A DNA stretch of 63,180 bases from Nitrospirota bacterium (GCA_016217675.1 JACRHC010000070.1:1-63180); one strand, 5' to 3'; counted from the stretch's first letter, positions 50,944 to 59,986 are shown. The notes: a model not told the origin generated them from the letters alone. Program-made: numbers and translations.

Positions 50944-52152
50944 TATCTTAAGCGGGACATATCTCACGCATTACGTTCTGCCGTTGCAGACATGCCTGTG
51001 GTCGTTCTCACCGGGATGCGCCAGACCGGCAAGAGTACCTTTTTGCGGAGTGAACCGGAATTCAAGAATTGGAAATACGTTACCTTCGACGACCTCGCCC
51101 AGCTCACTGCGGCAAAGGAAGACCCCGAAGGCTTTGTCGGTATTGGCGCGCCCCTCATCATAGATGAGGCGCAGAGATTTCCGGACATTTTTGTCGCGAT
51201 CAAACGGCTCGTGGACAAAAAACGGATGCCAGGCAGGTTTCTCCTTTCGGGCTCGGCCAACTTTCTTCTCCTTAAACATATTGCCGAAAGTCTTGCGGGC
51301 CGGGCCGCTTATTTCACTTTGCATCCTTTCACAAGACGGGAAATCGAGATGAGCACAGAAAATGAACCTTTTCTGAAGACCTTCTTCAAAAATCAGCTGC
51401 TCCCTCGCTCTCGATCTTTCATTCCGCTTGTTCAAGATGAGATCGTTAAGGGCGGCATGCCACCGGTCTGTCTCGACCTGGTGAAAAATAGGACACTGTG
51501 GTTTAAGGGTTATGAGCAGACCTATCTGGAACGTGACATACGGGATCTCAGTCGTCTGGGGAATATCATATCCTTCAGGAACCTGCTTCATCTTGCAGCA
51601 TACCGCACCGCTACGATATTAAGCGTCAGCCAGCTGGGCAGGGACGCCCGGCTGTCAAATGCGACGACGACGAACTACCTTTCGATCCTGGAGGCTTCCC
51701 ACGTCACATATCGCCTTGCGCCTTACTTGAAAAACAAGGCAAGCAGACTCGTGAAATCTCCTAAACTGTATTTCGGGGACTCCGGCCTGGCCTGCCATCT
51801 GGCCGGCATAGACAACCTGTCCACCAATCCATTCAGGGGTGCATTGCTGGAAACCTATGTGGCACAGAACATCATGAGTATTCTGCATGCAACCTGGCAG
51901 GAAGCGGACGCATATTTTTGGAATGTACAGGGTCGGAACGAGGTTGATTTCGTCATTGAAGCTGGTGAAAAGTGCATGGTTGTGGAAGTCAAAGCCACGG
52001 CACGTTGGGGCAGTGCAGACCTCGCAGGCTTGAAATCGTTTATTGCCTCGACGCCGCGTTGTATTGCGGGCATTTTGGCATATAACGGAACTGAACCCGT
52101 AAAGGTGGGGGAGAAAATATGGGCAATTCCCATAACGATGCTTTTAGGGTAG
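50938..52152 (+). CDS. AAA-type ATPase of the DUF4143 family
   Basis: 404 residues from ATG 50938. It has Walker A (VVLTGMRQTGKSTFLR), Walker B-like LIIDEAQRFPDIF, sensor LLSGSANFLL, and a C-terminal DUF4143 nuclease-like domain (NEVDFVIEAGEKCMVVEVKA). Such proteins are widespread accessory ATPases of uncertain function, often in horizontally acquired DNA. Its AT-rich upstream region and the IS3 remnant just downstream support acquisition. It probably has its own promoter (50899-50943). Confidence 0.9.
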   Translation: MTYLKRDISHALRSAVADMPVVVLTGMRQTGKSTFLRSEPEFKNWKYVTFDDLAQLTAAKEDPEGFVGIGAPLIIDEAQRFPDIFVAIKRLVDKKRMPGRFLLSGSANFLLLKHIAESLAGRAAYFTLHPFTRREIEMSTENEPFLKTFFKNQLLPRSRSFIPLVQDEIVKGGMPPVCLDLVKNRTLWFKGYEQTYLERDIRDLSRLGNIISFRNLLHLAAYRTATILSVSQLGRDARLSNATTTNYLSILEASHVTYRLAPYLKNKASRLVKSPKLYFGDSGLACHLAGIDNLSTNPFRGALLETYVAQNIMSILHATWQEADAYFWNVQGRNEVDFVIEAGEKCMVVEVKATARWGSADLAGLKSFIASTPRCIAGILAYNGTEPVKVGEKIWAIPITMLLG

Positions 52153-52153
52153 C

Positions 52154-52338
52154 GTTGTGAATCAGAAATTATTATAATGGGCGAGCTGATCATCAAGTTG
52201 ACGCAGGAACTCAAGTCCACACATCCATTGATTAGCGTGTTTCAGTATATTGAGGCATGGTACAATCGTAGGCGGCGGCATTCGACATTGGGTCGGCGTA
52301 GTCCCCATATGTTTGAACTGTCCGCTATGGTAGCTTAA
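52154..52338 (+). pseudogene. IS3-family transposase C-terminal remnant
   Basis: An open frame between stops encodes the end of an IS3-type OrfB integrase: VFQYIEAWYNRRRRHSTLG then RRSPHMFE and a stop at 52336-52338. The N-terminal catalytic part is absent and no full IS lies upstream, so it is a remnant. The first ATG is at 52177. TGTCTACTAAATCGGGGCAGGCTCA (to 52368) looks like the terminal inverted repeat of such an element. Confidence 0.75.
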
Positions 52339-52339
52339 C

Positions 52340-52368
52340 TTAGTGTCTACTAAATCGGGGCAGGCTCA
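52340..52368 (+). mobile_element. right end of the IS3-family remnant
   Basis: On the minus strand it reads TGAGCCTGCCCCGATTTAGT, of the TGA-CCTGCCCC type found at ends of several IS3-group elements. It lies just after the transposase fragment. The matching left end is not visible in the window. Confidence 0.45.
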
Positions 52369-52380
52369 TAGATTACTTGT

Positions 52381-52410
52381 TAGGTAAGGGGGGGTATCCC
52401 CCCTTACCTA
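52381..52410 (-). terminator. GC-rich inverted repeat at the 3' end of the TPR membrane protein gene
   Basis: A 13-base arm (TAGGTAAGGGGGG) and its complement (CCCCCCTTACCTA) form a strong hairpin with a four-base loop. It overlaps the stop codon of the minus-strand TPR gene. There is no T-run on either side, so termination would be through the hairpin alone or by both strands. Confidence 0.5.
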
Positions 52411-54234
52411 TGGCTTTCCGTTCTCAAACAATCCCTTAGCCTTGCACGCTATGCCGAGATTATTTTGAAAGTCTGCATTGTCCGGCTTCAATTTCAATGC
52501 GACTTCAAAGTGCTCGATGGCATCGTCAAGCGATCCTTTATGATAGTATGCAATCCCCAAATTATAGTGTGTATCTGCGTTATCTGATTTTAATCTCAAG
52601 GCGGTTTGAAAAGAATCTATGGCTTTGTCGAACCATTGCTTGTTGGTATAACTTATGCCCAAATTAATATAGCCTTTTTCCAAATATGGATCTAATCTTA
52701 AGGCAACTTGAAATTGTTCGATAGCCTTATCTGTCAGCCCTTTACTATTGTAAGCAAGGCCTAATTCATTATGCCCCCTTACTTTTTCGGGCGATTTTTT
52801 GACCACATCCTTCCACAAACTGATCTCACTCTGCCAGACAGCGTTTCGTGCATAGGTTGTGCTCAAGAGGGCTATCACGATACCCGCAAGGAGAAACAAC
52901 GAGCTATAACGCATGTCAGTGAACAGACGTTTTGCAATGTTCAGTCGTTCTCCATAGTGGAAGAGCGCAGTGCTGAAGGCGATGAACAGGCCGACACTCG
53001 GCAGATACATCCGGTATTCTGCAATCACCATCGGAATGGGGATGATGCTTGACTCCACGGAAAGGGTCAGAAAAAACCAGAAGATGCCAAAGGCAGCCAG
53101 CCGTGAGCCGTGACGCGTAACACGTGACCTGTACAGGAGATAGCCTCCAAAACAGAGGATAGACAAAAGAAACAGAAAAGGGAGATACACATGCGGATCG
53201 GAAAAGGAATGGTATAAGGGATAATCGTAATCAATATTCTGGTGTATGGGCAGCAACAAAAGACGGAGATACGTGACGACGACCCTCGGCTGCGTAATAA
53301 AGTAGTCCCATCGTTCAGTTGCCTGCAGATAGTCCTTATCAAATACTGACCTGCTCACCACACGCCCTGTTTCAGAGTCGATGCCAAATAGCAATTTGCC
53401 TATTGGTATTCCTGTTTCGGACAACGTAAAAGGGAAAACAAGCAAAGGCAGGAACAGGGGAATAAGGAAAAAAATCCTTCTTTTTAAAATGCCTTTGAAG
53501 AAAATGAATTCATAAAGTGTGATGGCAAAGGGAAGAGTGAGAGAATTCTCTTTTGTCATCATGGCAAGAAGGGCAGATAAAAGGGAAAGGAGATAAAACA
53601 TCAGGGTTGAGAAGGAGAAGACCTTGCCTTCAGCCTGTAGGCCATGGTGCAGCCTTGCCTTTATGTAAAAGACTATGGATAGGAGATACCACATTGCGGC
53701 AAGAGAAGCGAACCTCTGCATGATATAGGTCACTGCCTCTGTCTGGATCGGATGGGAAACGAAGAGGAGGGAGGCAAAAAGGGCGATGAAACCGGGATCG
53801 CGAATTGTACCATTCTGAATTCCGACTTCTGAATTCTGACTGCTGAAATAGGGCGTTCTGAACGTGAGAATGACAAGAATGTACACGAGCAGTGCTGAGA
53901 GGATATGTATTGTGATGTTCACCACATGGTAGCCCATAACATCGAGCCCATGGATTTTATAGTTCAGGGCGAAGGTGAGAAAACTTATATATCGCCTCAA
54001 AAATAAACTATATTCGGAATAGTCTTTTGCCTTTGAAGGTTCAAGGAAATAGCCCAAGTCTTTAACTAAGGGATTGTCTGCTATCAGTGCTTTGTCATCC
54101 CACTGAAAGGGGACATTGAACGTATTCGAATAGGCAAGGAGGCCGAGGATAACGATAAGCAAGATATGGGCAGCCGGTTTATGAAGAATGCCTGTATTAC
54201 CTGAACTATCCTTTTCTCCCGGGGCCTTTGACAT
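52408..54234 (-). CDS. polytopic membrane protein with C-terminal TPRs (TMTC-like)
   Basis: 608 residues. It has about ten membrane spans (for example ILLIVILGLLAYSNTF and LLFVSHPIQTEAVTYI). The first loop carries FQWDDKALIADN, matching the DDxx motif of glycosyltransferase-39/TMTC-like proteins. Residues about 490-600 are three to four TPR units (NELGLAYNSKGLTDKAIEQF; THYNLGIAYYHKGSLDDAIE). It may transfer a sugar to extracytoplasmic proteins, but no second catalytic motif is proven. Its composition looks more AT-rich than neighbouring genes. It is transcribed opposite to the partner-switch module. Confidence 0.75.
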   Translation of the reverse strand: MSKAPGEKDSSGNTGILHKPAAHILLIVILGLLAYSNTFNVPFQWDDKALIADNPLVKDLGYFLEPSKAKDYSEYSLFLRRYISFLTFALNYKIHGLDVMGYHVVNITIHILSALLVYILVILTFRTPYFSSQNSEVGIQNGTIRDPGFIALFASLLFVSHPIQTEAVTYIMQRFASLAAMWYLLSIVFYIKARLHHGLQAEGKVFSFSTLMFYLLSLLSALLAMMTKENSLTLPFAITLYEFIFFKGILKRRIFFLIPLFLPLLVFPFTLSETGIPIGKLLFGIDSETGRVVSRSVFDKDYLQATERWDYFITQPRVVVTYLRLLLLPIHQNIDYDYPLYHSFSDPHVYLPFLFLLSILCFGGYLLYRSRVTRHGSRLAAFGIFWFFLTLSVESSIIPIPMVIAEYRMYLPSVGLFIAFSTALFHYGERLNIAKRLFTDMRYSSLFLLAGIVIALLSTTYARNAVWQSEISLWKDVVKKSPEKVRGHNELGLAYNSKGLTDKAIEQFQVALRLDPYLEKGYINLGISYTNKQWFDKAIDSFQTALRLKSDNADTHYNLGIAYYHKGSLDDAIEHFEVALKLKPDNADFQNNLGIACKAKGLFENGKP

Positions 54235-54396
54235 GGATTACTATATCACGTTCAATTTCATAGGCTCAATTGGTGTAATGCATCCCTCACTTTATTGTAG
54301 TGCTTAACCGCCTCTGTTTCGTAATGCAGGAAAACCCTTTGACGGTTCGCCGACACCCGCAAATGTCTTATTTCTGATTTCCCTTGAAAACCTAAG

Positions 54397-55725
54397 GTGA
54401 ACTGGTATTCAATAGTGACTATGGAAGAGAAGCGCCCGTTGACCGCGGCAGAGGAGCACCTGAAAAGCATGGAGCAGAAGGTCGAAGACCTGCGGCTGCT
54501 CATGGATGTTTCATCCATCATCTCCTCCACGCTTGACTTCAATGAACTTATCGGTCTGGTGATGGAAAAGGCGAAGGAAGTTATGCATGCTGACGCCTGC
54601 TCGATTCTTGTATATAACAAAGAGACCGGGAGGCTGGAGTTTGAAGTTGCGCTCAGCTGTGATGAAGCGAGCGGGGAGATCCTAAAAAAACATGTCACCC
54701 TCGGCCTTGGCGAAGGCATTGCCGGCTGGGTCGCCCGGAATCTTGAGCCGATTGTCGTCAGACAGGCAGCAGAGGATGACAGGCACTCTCATCAGGCAGA
54801 CTCCATGACAGGGTTTACGACGAAAAGTATGATCGCGGTCCCTCTGGTCGGCAGATCGGGTCTGATCGGCGTTGCTGAAATACTGAATCCCATAGACAGG
54901 GACCAGTTCTCTGACTATGATCTTGAAATATTCCAGGCCCTCTGCAGGCAGATAGCTGTTGCCATGGAAAATGCGGTCTTCCACCGGGAGTCGCTCGAAA
55001 AGGAGAGGCTCAAACAGGAACTCGAACTTGCGGCAACGATCCAGAGGAGCTTTCTGCCGCCTCTGCCAATATATGAAAAAGGGGTCCTGAGGGTCTCAGG
55101 GTATACGCTTCCTGCCAAACATGTGGGCGGCGATCTCTATGACTTTGATGAGCCTGTTTCTGGCAAGGTCGGGGTGCTGATCGGCGATATCTCCGGCAAG
55201 GGCGTCTCGGCAGCTCTCTTCATGGCAAAGGTGATCAGCGATTTCAGATATCAGATGCATGGCAATGATGATCCGGGTCTGGTGATGAACCGCCTGAACC
55301 AACAGATGTCGAACACGCCCAGAGGTATGTTTCTGACAGCCATGTACGCGGTCGCTGATATGCAGACCGGGAGCGTGAAAATCTCTGTTGCGGGCCACCC
55401 GCCTTTTCTCTGGGTATCAAAAGATGGTATAAAGGTTATGGACCTTGAGGGCGGACCTCCTGTCGGTATTATGGAGCTCGACTATCCAAGCAATGAGCTG
55501 ACGCTTGGACCGGGAGACAGGCTGATCATGGTTACTGACGGCGTTTTCGATGCAAAGAACAGCGAAGGCAAAAGGCTGGGCTTTGAAGAGCTCGTTGCCT
55601 TTGCCGACCGTCACCGGCAGGAAGACCGCCTGACAGACCGTATTGTCGATTTTGTGATCGACTTTACGGGCGATGAGGACAGGGCGGATGACCTCACGAT
55701 CGTTGAACTGAGGCGCATGGCGTGA
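54397..55725 (+). CDS. GAF-SpoIIE/RsbU-type PP2C phosphatase
   Basis: 442 residues if started at GTG 54397; ATG 54421 gives 434. A coiled coil, a GAF domain (about 40-190), then a PP2C-type phosphatase with metal-binding Asp in GGDLYDF, IGDISGKG, MVTDGVFDA and DDLTIVEL. It should dephosphorylate an STAS anti-sigma-antagonist, here most simply the product of 56134-56463. The 54235-54396 gap has no gene. Its stop overlaps the RsbW-like gene by four bases. Confidence 0.92.
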   Translation: MNWYSIVTMEEKRPLTAAEEHLKSMEQKVEDLRLLMDVSSIISSTLDFNELIGLVMEKAKEVMHADACSILVYNKETGRLEFEVALSCDEASGEILKKHVTLGLGEGIAGWVARNLEPIVVRQAAEDDRHSHQADSMTGFTTKSMIAVPLVGRSGLIGVAEILNPIDRDQFSDYDLEIFQALCRQIAVAMENAVFHRESLEKERLKQELELAATIQRSFLPPLPIYEKGVLRVSGYTLPAKHVGGDLYDFDEPVSGKVGVLIGDISGKGVSAALFMAKVISDFRYQMHGNDDPGLVMNRLNQQMSNTPRGMFLTAMYAVADMQTGSVKISVAGHPPFLWVSKDGIKVMDLEGGPPVGIMELDYPSNELTLGPGDRLIMVTDGVFDAKNSEGKRLGFEELVAFADRHRQEDRLTDRIVDFVIDFTGDEDRADDLTIVELRRMA

Positions 55726-56144
55726 AGACTGCGGTGACCTTAAAAGTCCGCTCTAACCCGCGCTATCTCAGCCTGATCAGGGATGTGACAACGCGGTTCT
55801 GCATGTCCTGCGGTCTTGATGAGGAGTTGACCGGTCAGATCAAGCTTGCCGTAGATGAGGCCTGCTCCAATGTGATCAAATATGCGTATCATGGAGACAC
55901 TTCGAAAGTAATTGTTGTAAAATATGGTTCGTCACATAAAAAAATCTCGATCACTATTGATGACAGCGGGGAAAAGGCCGACCCCGAAAAGATCCGGGGC
56001 AGGGATCTTGATGACGTGAGACCCGGCGGTCTCGGCCTGCATTTTATCAGAAGGGTCTTTGATCTGGTCGAGTTCGATACCGGGAAACTGAAGGGAAACA
56101 GGCTGCTCCTTATGAAGCAGACAGGGGGAAACAATGCATTGTGA
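55722..56144 (+). CDS. RsbW-like serine kinase/anti-sigma factor
   Basis: 140 residues (GTG start overlapping the previous stop). It has the HATPase_c_2 fold with LAVDEACSNVIKYAY (N-box) and DDSGEKADPEKI; the G-box lies in GGLGLHFIRRVFD. It would phosphorylate the STAS partner and may sequester a sigma factor. No sigma gene lies beside it. It overlaps the STAS gene by 11 bases. Confidence 0.9.
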   Translation: MKTAVTLKVRSNPRYLSLIRDVTTRFCMSCGLDEELTGQIKLAVDEACSNVIKYAYHGDTSKVIVVKYGSSHKKISITIDDSGEKADPEKIRGRDLDDVRPGGLGLHFIRRVFDLVEFDTGKLKGNRLLLMKQTGGNNAL

Positions 56145-56463
56145 TATTAATGATTATAAGGGAAATACAGTCCTCTCGCTGAGCGGTGAGGTCGATATGC
56201 ATTCATCACCCATGCTGAGGGAAAAACTGCTCAGCCTCATCAAGAACAAGCCCCCGCTTCTTATCGTCAACTTCAGGGACGTATCCTATATTGACAGCTC
56301 CGGCATAGCGACCTTTGTCGAGGGCCTCAAGCATGTGAAGGCATATAAGGGGAGGCTGCAGTTCTCCGAACTCCCTCAGTCGATCATGGATATATTCAGC
56401 TTTTCAAAGCTCGACAAGGTCTTCGAGATCTGCGGAAATCTGGATGATGCGGTCGGCCGCTGA
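56134..56463 (+). CDS. STAS-domain anti-anti-sigma or MlaB-like protein
   Basis: 109 residues, a single STAS domain. The regulatory Ser is in YIDSSGIATFVEGLK, as in RsbV. It can be the target of the RsbW-like kinase and SpoIIE phosphatase. Because it is 25 bases before mlaE, it may also act as the MlaB-type STAS subunit of the lipid ABC transporter. Both roles are possible and I cannot choose from sequence. Confidence 0.85.
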   Translation: MHCDINDYKGNTVLSLSGEVDMHSSPMLREKLLSLIKNKPPLLIVNFRDVSYIDSSGIATFVEGLKHVKAYKGRLQFSELPQSIMDIFSFSKLDKVFEICGNLDDAVGR

Positions 56464-56488
56464 TACGATGTTTACCCTGGCGGACTAA

Positions 56489-57253
56489 ATGGCCTTCACC
56501 CTTCTGAAAGATATCACTGATGCCTCGCGCATTATCAATAAATCCTTCTACTGGACCTTTGTCTCACCTCTCAGGGGTAAACCTGTCCGCATCAGGGCAA
56601 CGATTTCCGAGATGGTCAAGGCAGGGTACAACTCTGTGCCGATCGTTGCAGTCATCTCTTTTTTTGTCGGTATTATCCTTGCCCTCCAGGCTGCCTACCA
56701 ACTGAAGCGTGTCGGCGCACTGATCTATGTTGCCAATCTTGTAGGGGTCTCTCTTACGCGGGAATTGAGCCCCATTCTGACCGCGATCATTGTTTCGGGC
56801 AGGAGCGGTTCTGCCTTTGCTGCCGAGATCGGCTCCATGAAGGCAGCGGAGGAGGTGGATGCGCTTGTCACGATGGGCATAAACCCTGTACGGTTCCTGG
56901 TAAGCCCGAAGCTTCTGGCGCTTATGGTCATGGTCCCGGCGCTCACCATCCTGTCGGATGTTATCGGAATCCTGGGCGGGTTCCTTCTTTCAGTCACTGT
57001 TTTAGAGATTAATTCATACAACTACTATCAGCAGACCCTTAATGCCCTCCTGGTGAAGGATGTATTTACCGGCCTGATCAAGGCCTGGGCATTCGGCATT
57101 GTCATAACGATCGTAGGCGCATACCAGGGCTTCAAGGTCGAAGGCGGTGCAGAAGAGGTTGGGAGAAGAACAACCTCCTCGGTCGTCGTCTCCATTTTTC
57201 TGGTGATCATCTTTGACCTCTTCTTCACCACACTCTTTTACTATTTCACGTAA
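56489..57253 (+). CDS. mlaE: MlaE/YrbE-type ABC permease
   Basis: 254 residues with five to six spans and the MlaE signature (AIIVSGRSGSAFAAEIGSMK, MVMVPALTILSDVIGILGG). MlaE carries phospholipids between the membranes, with MlaF (ATPase), MlaD and MlaB. None of the other Mla genes is in the window, unless the STAS protein upstream serves as MlaB. It follows the STAS gene by 25 bases. The PriA-like gene is convergent 37 bases away. Confidence 0.87.
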   Translation: MAFTLLKDITDASRIINKSFYWTFVSPLRGKPVRIRATISEMVKAGYNSVPIVAVISFFVGIILALQAAYQLKRVGALIYVANLVGVSLTRELSPILTAIIVSGRSGSAFAAEIGSMKAAEEVDALVTMGINPVRFLVSPKLLALMVMVPALTILSDVIGILGGFLLSVTVLEINSYNYYQQTLNALLVKDVFTGLIKAWAFGIVITIVGAYQGFKVEGGAEEVGRRTTSSVVVSIFLVIIFDLFFTTLFYYFT

Positions 57254-57290
57254 GAATTAAGCAGGGTCATGCCGAACAGCAAAAATAGGC

Positions 57291-59189
57291 TCAGTAAGGG
57301 TCTGCGTCGATCCTGATTTCGATTCCTTTTGTTTTTTTGAAGCGTTCCACCACTTGCCGCGCTGCTGCATGCAAGACCCTTCTTTCTGCATGCCTGAGCA
57401 GAAATGAATATTCGATCCCCTTTTTTGTTTTCTTTTCTGTTGGGCCGAGGAGTTCAACCGGTTCTGCTGATTCTCCAAGAATCTTTACGATCTTCTCTGC
57501 AAGATTCTCATTGCCATAGGCAATAACGTTCAGCAGCTTTGTATAGGGCGGGAAGTTCAGGGCAGCCCTCATTGCCAGTTCCTCTGCAGCGAATGCATCA
57601 TAATTACCATCACGCAGATGCTTAAACAGAGGGTCCTGGGGAAATCGGGTCTGGACAACAACTTCCCCTTTTGCGGCTATAACGTCGCGGACTGCGATGA
57701 TATCCTGATATGTTTTTTCACGTGCACGAAAATCAGGGATATTCAGGCTGCTGTCCACATTAAGAAGAGCAGCCAGGGAGAAACTGCCGTTAGGCTTCAG
57801 TCGTCTTGTCAGCATCCTGGTAGCCACGATGATTCGGGGTTCATTGGCAGTAATGCTTTTCAAAAGTCCCTGTATCTCCGTTTTCTTGCTTGCGCTGTCG
57901 CTGTCAAAACGCAGTGGATCTATGGCGAAAAGATCTCTGAGATCTTCCTCGATCCTTTGCGTTCCTGCCCCTAACTGTTCAATTTGCGGGCTGTTGCATT
58001 TGGAGCACAGATCAGGCACCGCAACAGTCCTGGCGCAGTAATGGCACTCAAGGAGGTTTCTGTCTTTATGCAGTACCAGGGGAATGCCGCAGTCAGGGCA
58101 TGATTCAGTATTGCCGCAGTCAGCGCAGTGAAGAAAGGTTGCATGACCTCTTCTGTTGATTATGAAGAGTAGTTGTCCGTTCTTCTTTAGGGATCTTCTG
58201 GCCCTCCCGATAACTGCTTCTGAGAGATACGTGCGGCGTTTCTTTTCAAAGCGCAGGTCAGCAATCCTGATCTGCGGCGCCAGAGTATCGGTATTCAGCC
58301 TTACAAGCCTGTATTTGCCGGACTGTGCGTTGAACCAGGAATCCATTGACGGTGCAGGTGACATGAGAATGACAGGGATCTTTTCCAGAAATCCCCTCAT
58401 AACTGCTGTGTCCCTGACGCTGAATCTGATCCCCTCCTCAAGCTTGTATGACGATGAATGCTCATCGGCCATGAGTATCAATGATACCGAATGCATAGGG
58501 GCAAAGAGGGCTATTCTGGTGCCGATGATAATGTCATGCTTCCCTGAGATAATATTGTCGATGCTTTCGGAACGCCTGCCGGCTGCCATGTCGCTATGGA
58601 GCAGGCAGACCCTTTCTCCGTATTCTTTCCTGACTGTCTGGTAAAACAGCTCTGCCTGCGAGATTTCGGGGAACAGGACAATAACACTGCTGCGGGACCT
58701 GAGCAGCGATGTTGCAACAGAGTATTCATGCATGGCAGACGGGGCATACAGGAGCAGCGTCTGGTAGTGCATCTGACCGGCTGCAGACAGAAGTTCAGAC
58801 AGGTCAACATCCGGCATGTCAAGCAAAGTCTGCACCTCAGCAGGAAAGGATTCTTCGGATTTCCTGCGCTTCGTTTTTGAGAAGATTTCTTTTGAGAAGG
58901 ACTGTTTCAGGACAAGGCCCTCGGGAGTAAGATAGTATTCTGACATCCATGCTATCAGTTTCAGGAGGGCTGGACTGAAGACCGGAGCATAACCGTGAAT
59001 CTGAGCGATATCCTTAAGGCTGCCTGCAGGCGGAGCAGTATTTACCCGATAGATAATCCCTGTGGCCATGCTCTTTCTGAGCGGGGCAGAAACAAGCATG
59101 CCCGGTTTAGCCAGAGGCCTCAGGCCTTCAGGACAACGGTAGGTGAGCGGCCCCAGGTTTATGGGAAAGATGATGTCAATGCATGTCAT
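57291..59189 (-). CDS. priA: PriA-like protein lacking helicase motifs (primosomal protein N' homologue)
   Basis: 632 residues aligning along PriA. The zinc-binding region is intact with eight Cys (FLHCADCGNTESCPDC, ECHYCARTV, LCSKCNS), and an N-terminal DNA-binding-like part is present. The ATPase has lost key motifs. Walker A GVTGSGKT is replaced by YAPSAMHE, the DEEH Walker B reads ADEH, and motif VI QVAGRAGR is replaced by VRDVIAAK. The motif III-like region is MSPAPS. It probably binds DNA or the primosome but cannot hydrolyse ATP. Another full PriA could exist elsewhere in the genome. It is transcribed alone. Confidence 0.82.
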   Translation of the reverse strand: MTCIDIIFPINLGPLTYRCPEGLRPLAKPGMLVSAPLRKSMATGIIYRVNTAPPAGSLKDIAQIHGYAPVFSPALLKLIAWMSEYYLTPEGLVLKQSFSKEIFSKTKRRKSEESFPAEVQTLLDMPDVDLSELLSAAGQMHYQTLLLYAPSAMHEYSVATSLLRSRSSVIVLFPEISQAELFYQTVRKEYGERVCLLHSDMAAGRRSESIDNIISGKHDIIIGTRIALFAPMHSVSLILMADEHSSSYKLEEGIRFSVRDTAVMRGFLEKIPVILMSPAPSMDSWFNAQSGKYRLVRLNTDTLAPQIRIADLRFEKKRRTYLSEAVIGRARRSLKKNGQLLFIINRRGHATFLHCADCGNTESCPDCGIPLVLHKDRNLLECHYCARTVAVPDLCSKCNSPQIEQLGAGTQRIEEDLRDLFAIDPLRFDSDSASKKTEIQGLLKSITANEPRIIVATRMLTRRLKPNGSFSLAALLNVDSSLNIPDFRAREKTYQDIIAVRDVIAAKGEVVVQTRFPQDPLFKHLRDGNYDAFAAEELAMRAALNFPPYTKLLNVIAYGNENLAEKIVKILGESAEPVELLGPTEKKTKKGIEYSFLLRHAERRVLHAAARQVVERFKKTKGIEIRIDADPY

Positions 59190-59241
59190 GCTGAATAGTC
59201 ATTCAATAGTCAGTCTGCATGCATCACGCAGGCCGTGTCTG

Positions 59242-59559
59242 TTACGCCTTGATAAAAGAACAGCAATAGTCGGAGATGGTCTTCACTTTCATCGTAAATT
59301 TGGCGTTAGCAGGAATCTCAAATGATTCGCCACCCTTGATCGACTGCCATGCGTTCTGGCCCGGCAGGAGCAGTTCGAGCTCTCCTGAAAGGATCTCCAT
59401 GATTTCTTTGTCTCCGGTATTGAATTCATATTCACCCGGCAGCATGACGCCAAGGGTCTTCTTTGAGCCATCCTTGAATATAACGGTCCTGCTGGTTACG
59501 CCGCCGTTAAAATAAATGTTTGCCTTTTTGACAACTGTTATGTTACTGAATTCAGACAT
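59242..59559 (-). CDS. ppnP: pyrimidine/purine nucleoside phosphorylase
   Basis: 105 residues, a single cupin (DUF1255/PpnP). The family features are present: [32 protein letters not shown], and [10 protein letters not shown]. The E. coli enzyme phosphorolyses nucleosides such as adenosine, uridine and thymidine. The start is ATG 59559 behind AGGTGACAC. It is separate from the PriA-like gene by 52 bases. Confidence 0.85.
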   Translation of the reverse strand: MSEFSNITVVKKANIYFNGGVTSRTVIFKDGSKKTLGVMLPGEYEFNTGDKEIMEILSGELELLLPGQNAWQSIKGGESFEIPANAKFTMKVKTISDYCCSFIKA

Positions 59560-59653
59560 AGTGTCACCTCACATGGATTTAATGTATAGCAGCAGTGCGA
59601 CAGAACGTATCTTACCAGATGCGAAATGAGCGCGTAAATCAGGGCTGGTTTTA

Positions 59654-59684
59654 AAAAAGCTCCCTGCAGAACAGGGAGCTTTTT
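59654..59684 (-). terminator. rho-independent terminator of the cold-shock gene
   Basis: On the minus strand, AGCTCCCTG and CAGGGAGCT pair across a five-base loop, followed by TTTTTT. It is 16 bases after the cspA-like stop and is a classic intrinsic terminator. Confidence 0.85.
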
Positions 59685-59699
59685 GGCGTAAAACGGGAA

Positions 59700-59900
59700 T
59701 TAGTTCTTTTCTACGTTGACAGCCTTGAGGCCTTTCGGACCCTTCTCGGTTTCAAAGCTTACTGAATCACCTTCGGCAAGTGACTTGAAGCCATTGCCTG
59801 CGATGGATGAGTAGTGCACAAAAACATCCGTGCCGTCTTCACTGGTGATGAAGCCGAAACCCTTTGACTCGTTGAACCACTTCACTTTTCCATTAGCCAT
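59700..59900 (-). CDS. cold-shock protein (CspA family)
   Basis: 66 residues from ATG 59900 ([20 protein letters not shown]), with AAGGAGGG as ribosome site; an upstream ATG at 59906 is too close to it. RNP1-like KGFGFIT and RNP2-like VFVHYSSI are intact, so it should bind single-stranded RNA or DNA. Its 5' leader contains a hairpin (59951-59986), and a strong terminator follows the gene. Confidence 0.95.
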   Translation of the reverse strand: MANGKVKWFNESKGFGFITSEDGTDVFVHYSSIAGNGFKSLAEGDSVSFETEKGPKGLKAVNVEKN

Positions 59901-59950
59901 GTTCATCCCTCCTTACCTATAGACTAAAGTCTCAGGAAGCGCTGCTCAAT

Positions 59951-59986
59951 AAAAAAAGCCACAAAGCTAAAAGTCTTTGTGGCTTT
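59951..59986 (-). promoter_or_regulatory. hairpin in the cold-shock gene leader, candidate attenuator
   Basis: AAAGCCACAAAG (59955-59966) pairs with CTTTGTGGCTTT (59975-59986). On the minus strand the stem is followed by TTTTTTT, so it looks like an intrinsic terminator about 50 bases before the start codon. No minus-strand gene lies between it and the plus-strand gene at 60137, so it is probably in the leader of the cold-shock gene. Confidence 0.55.
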
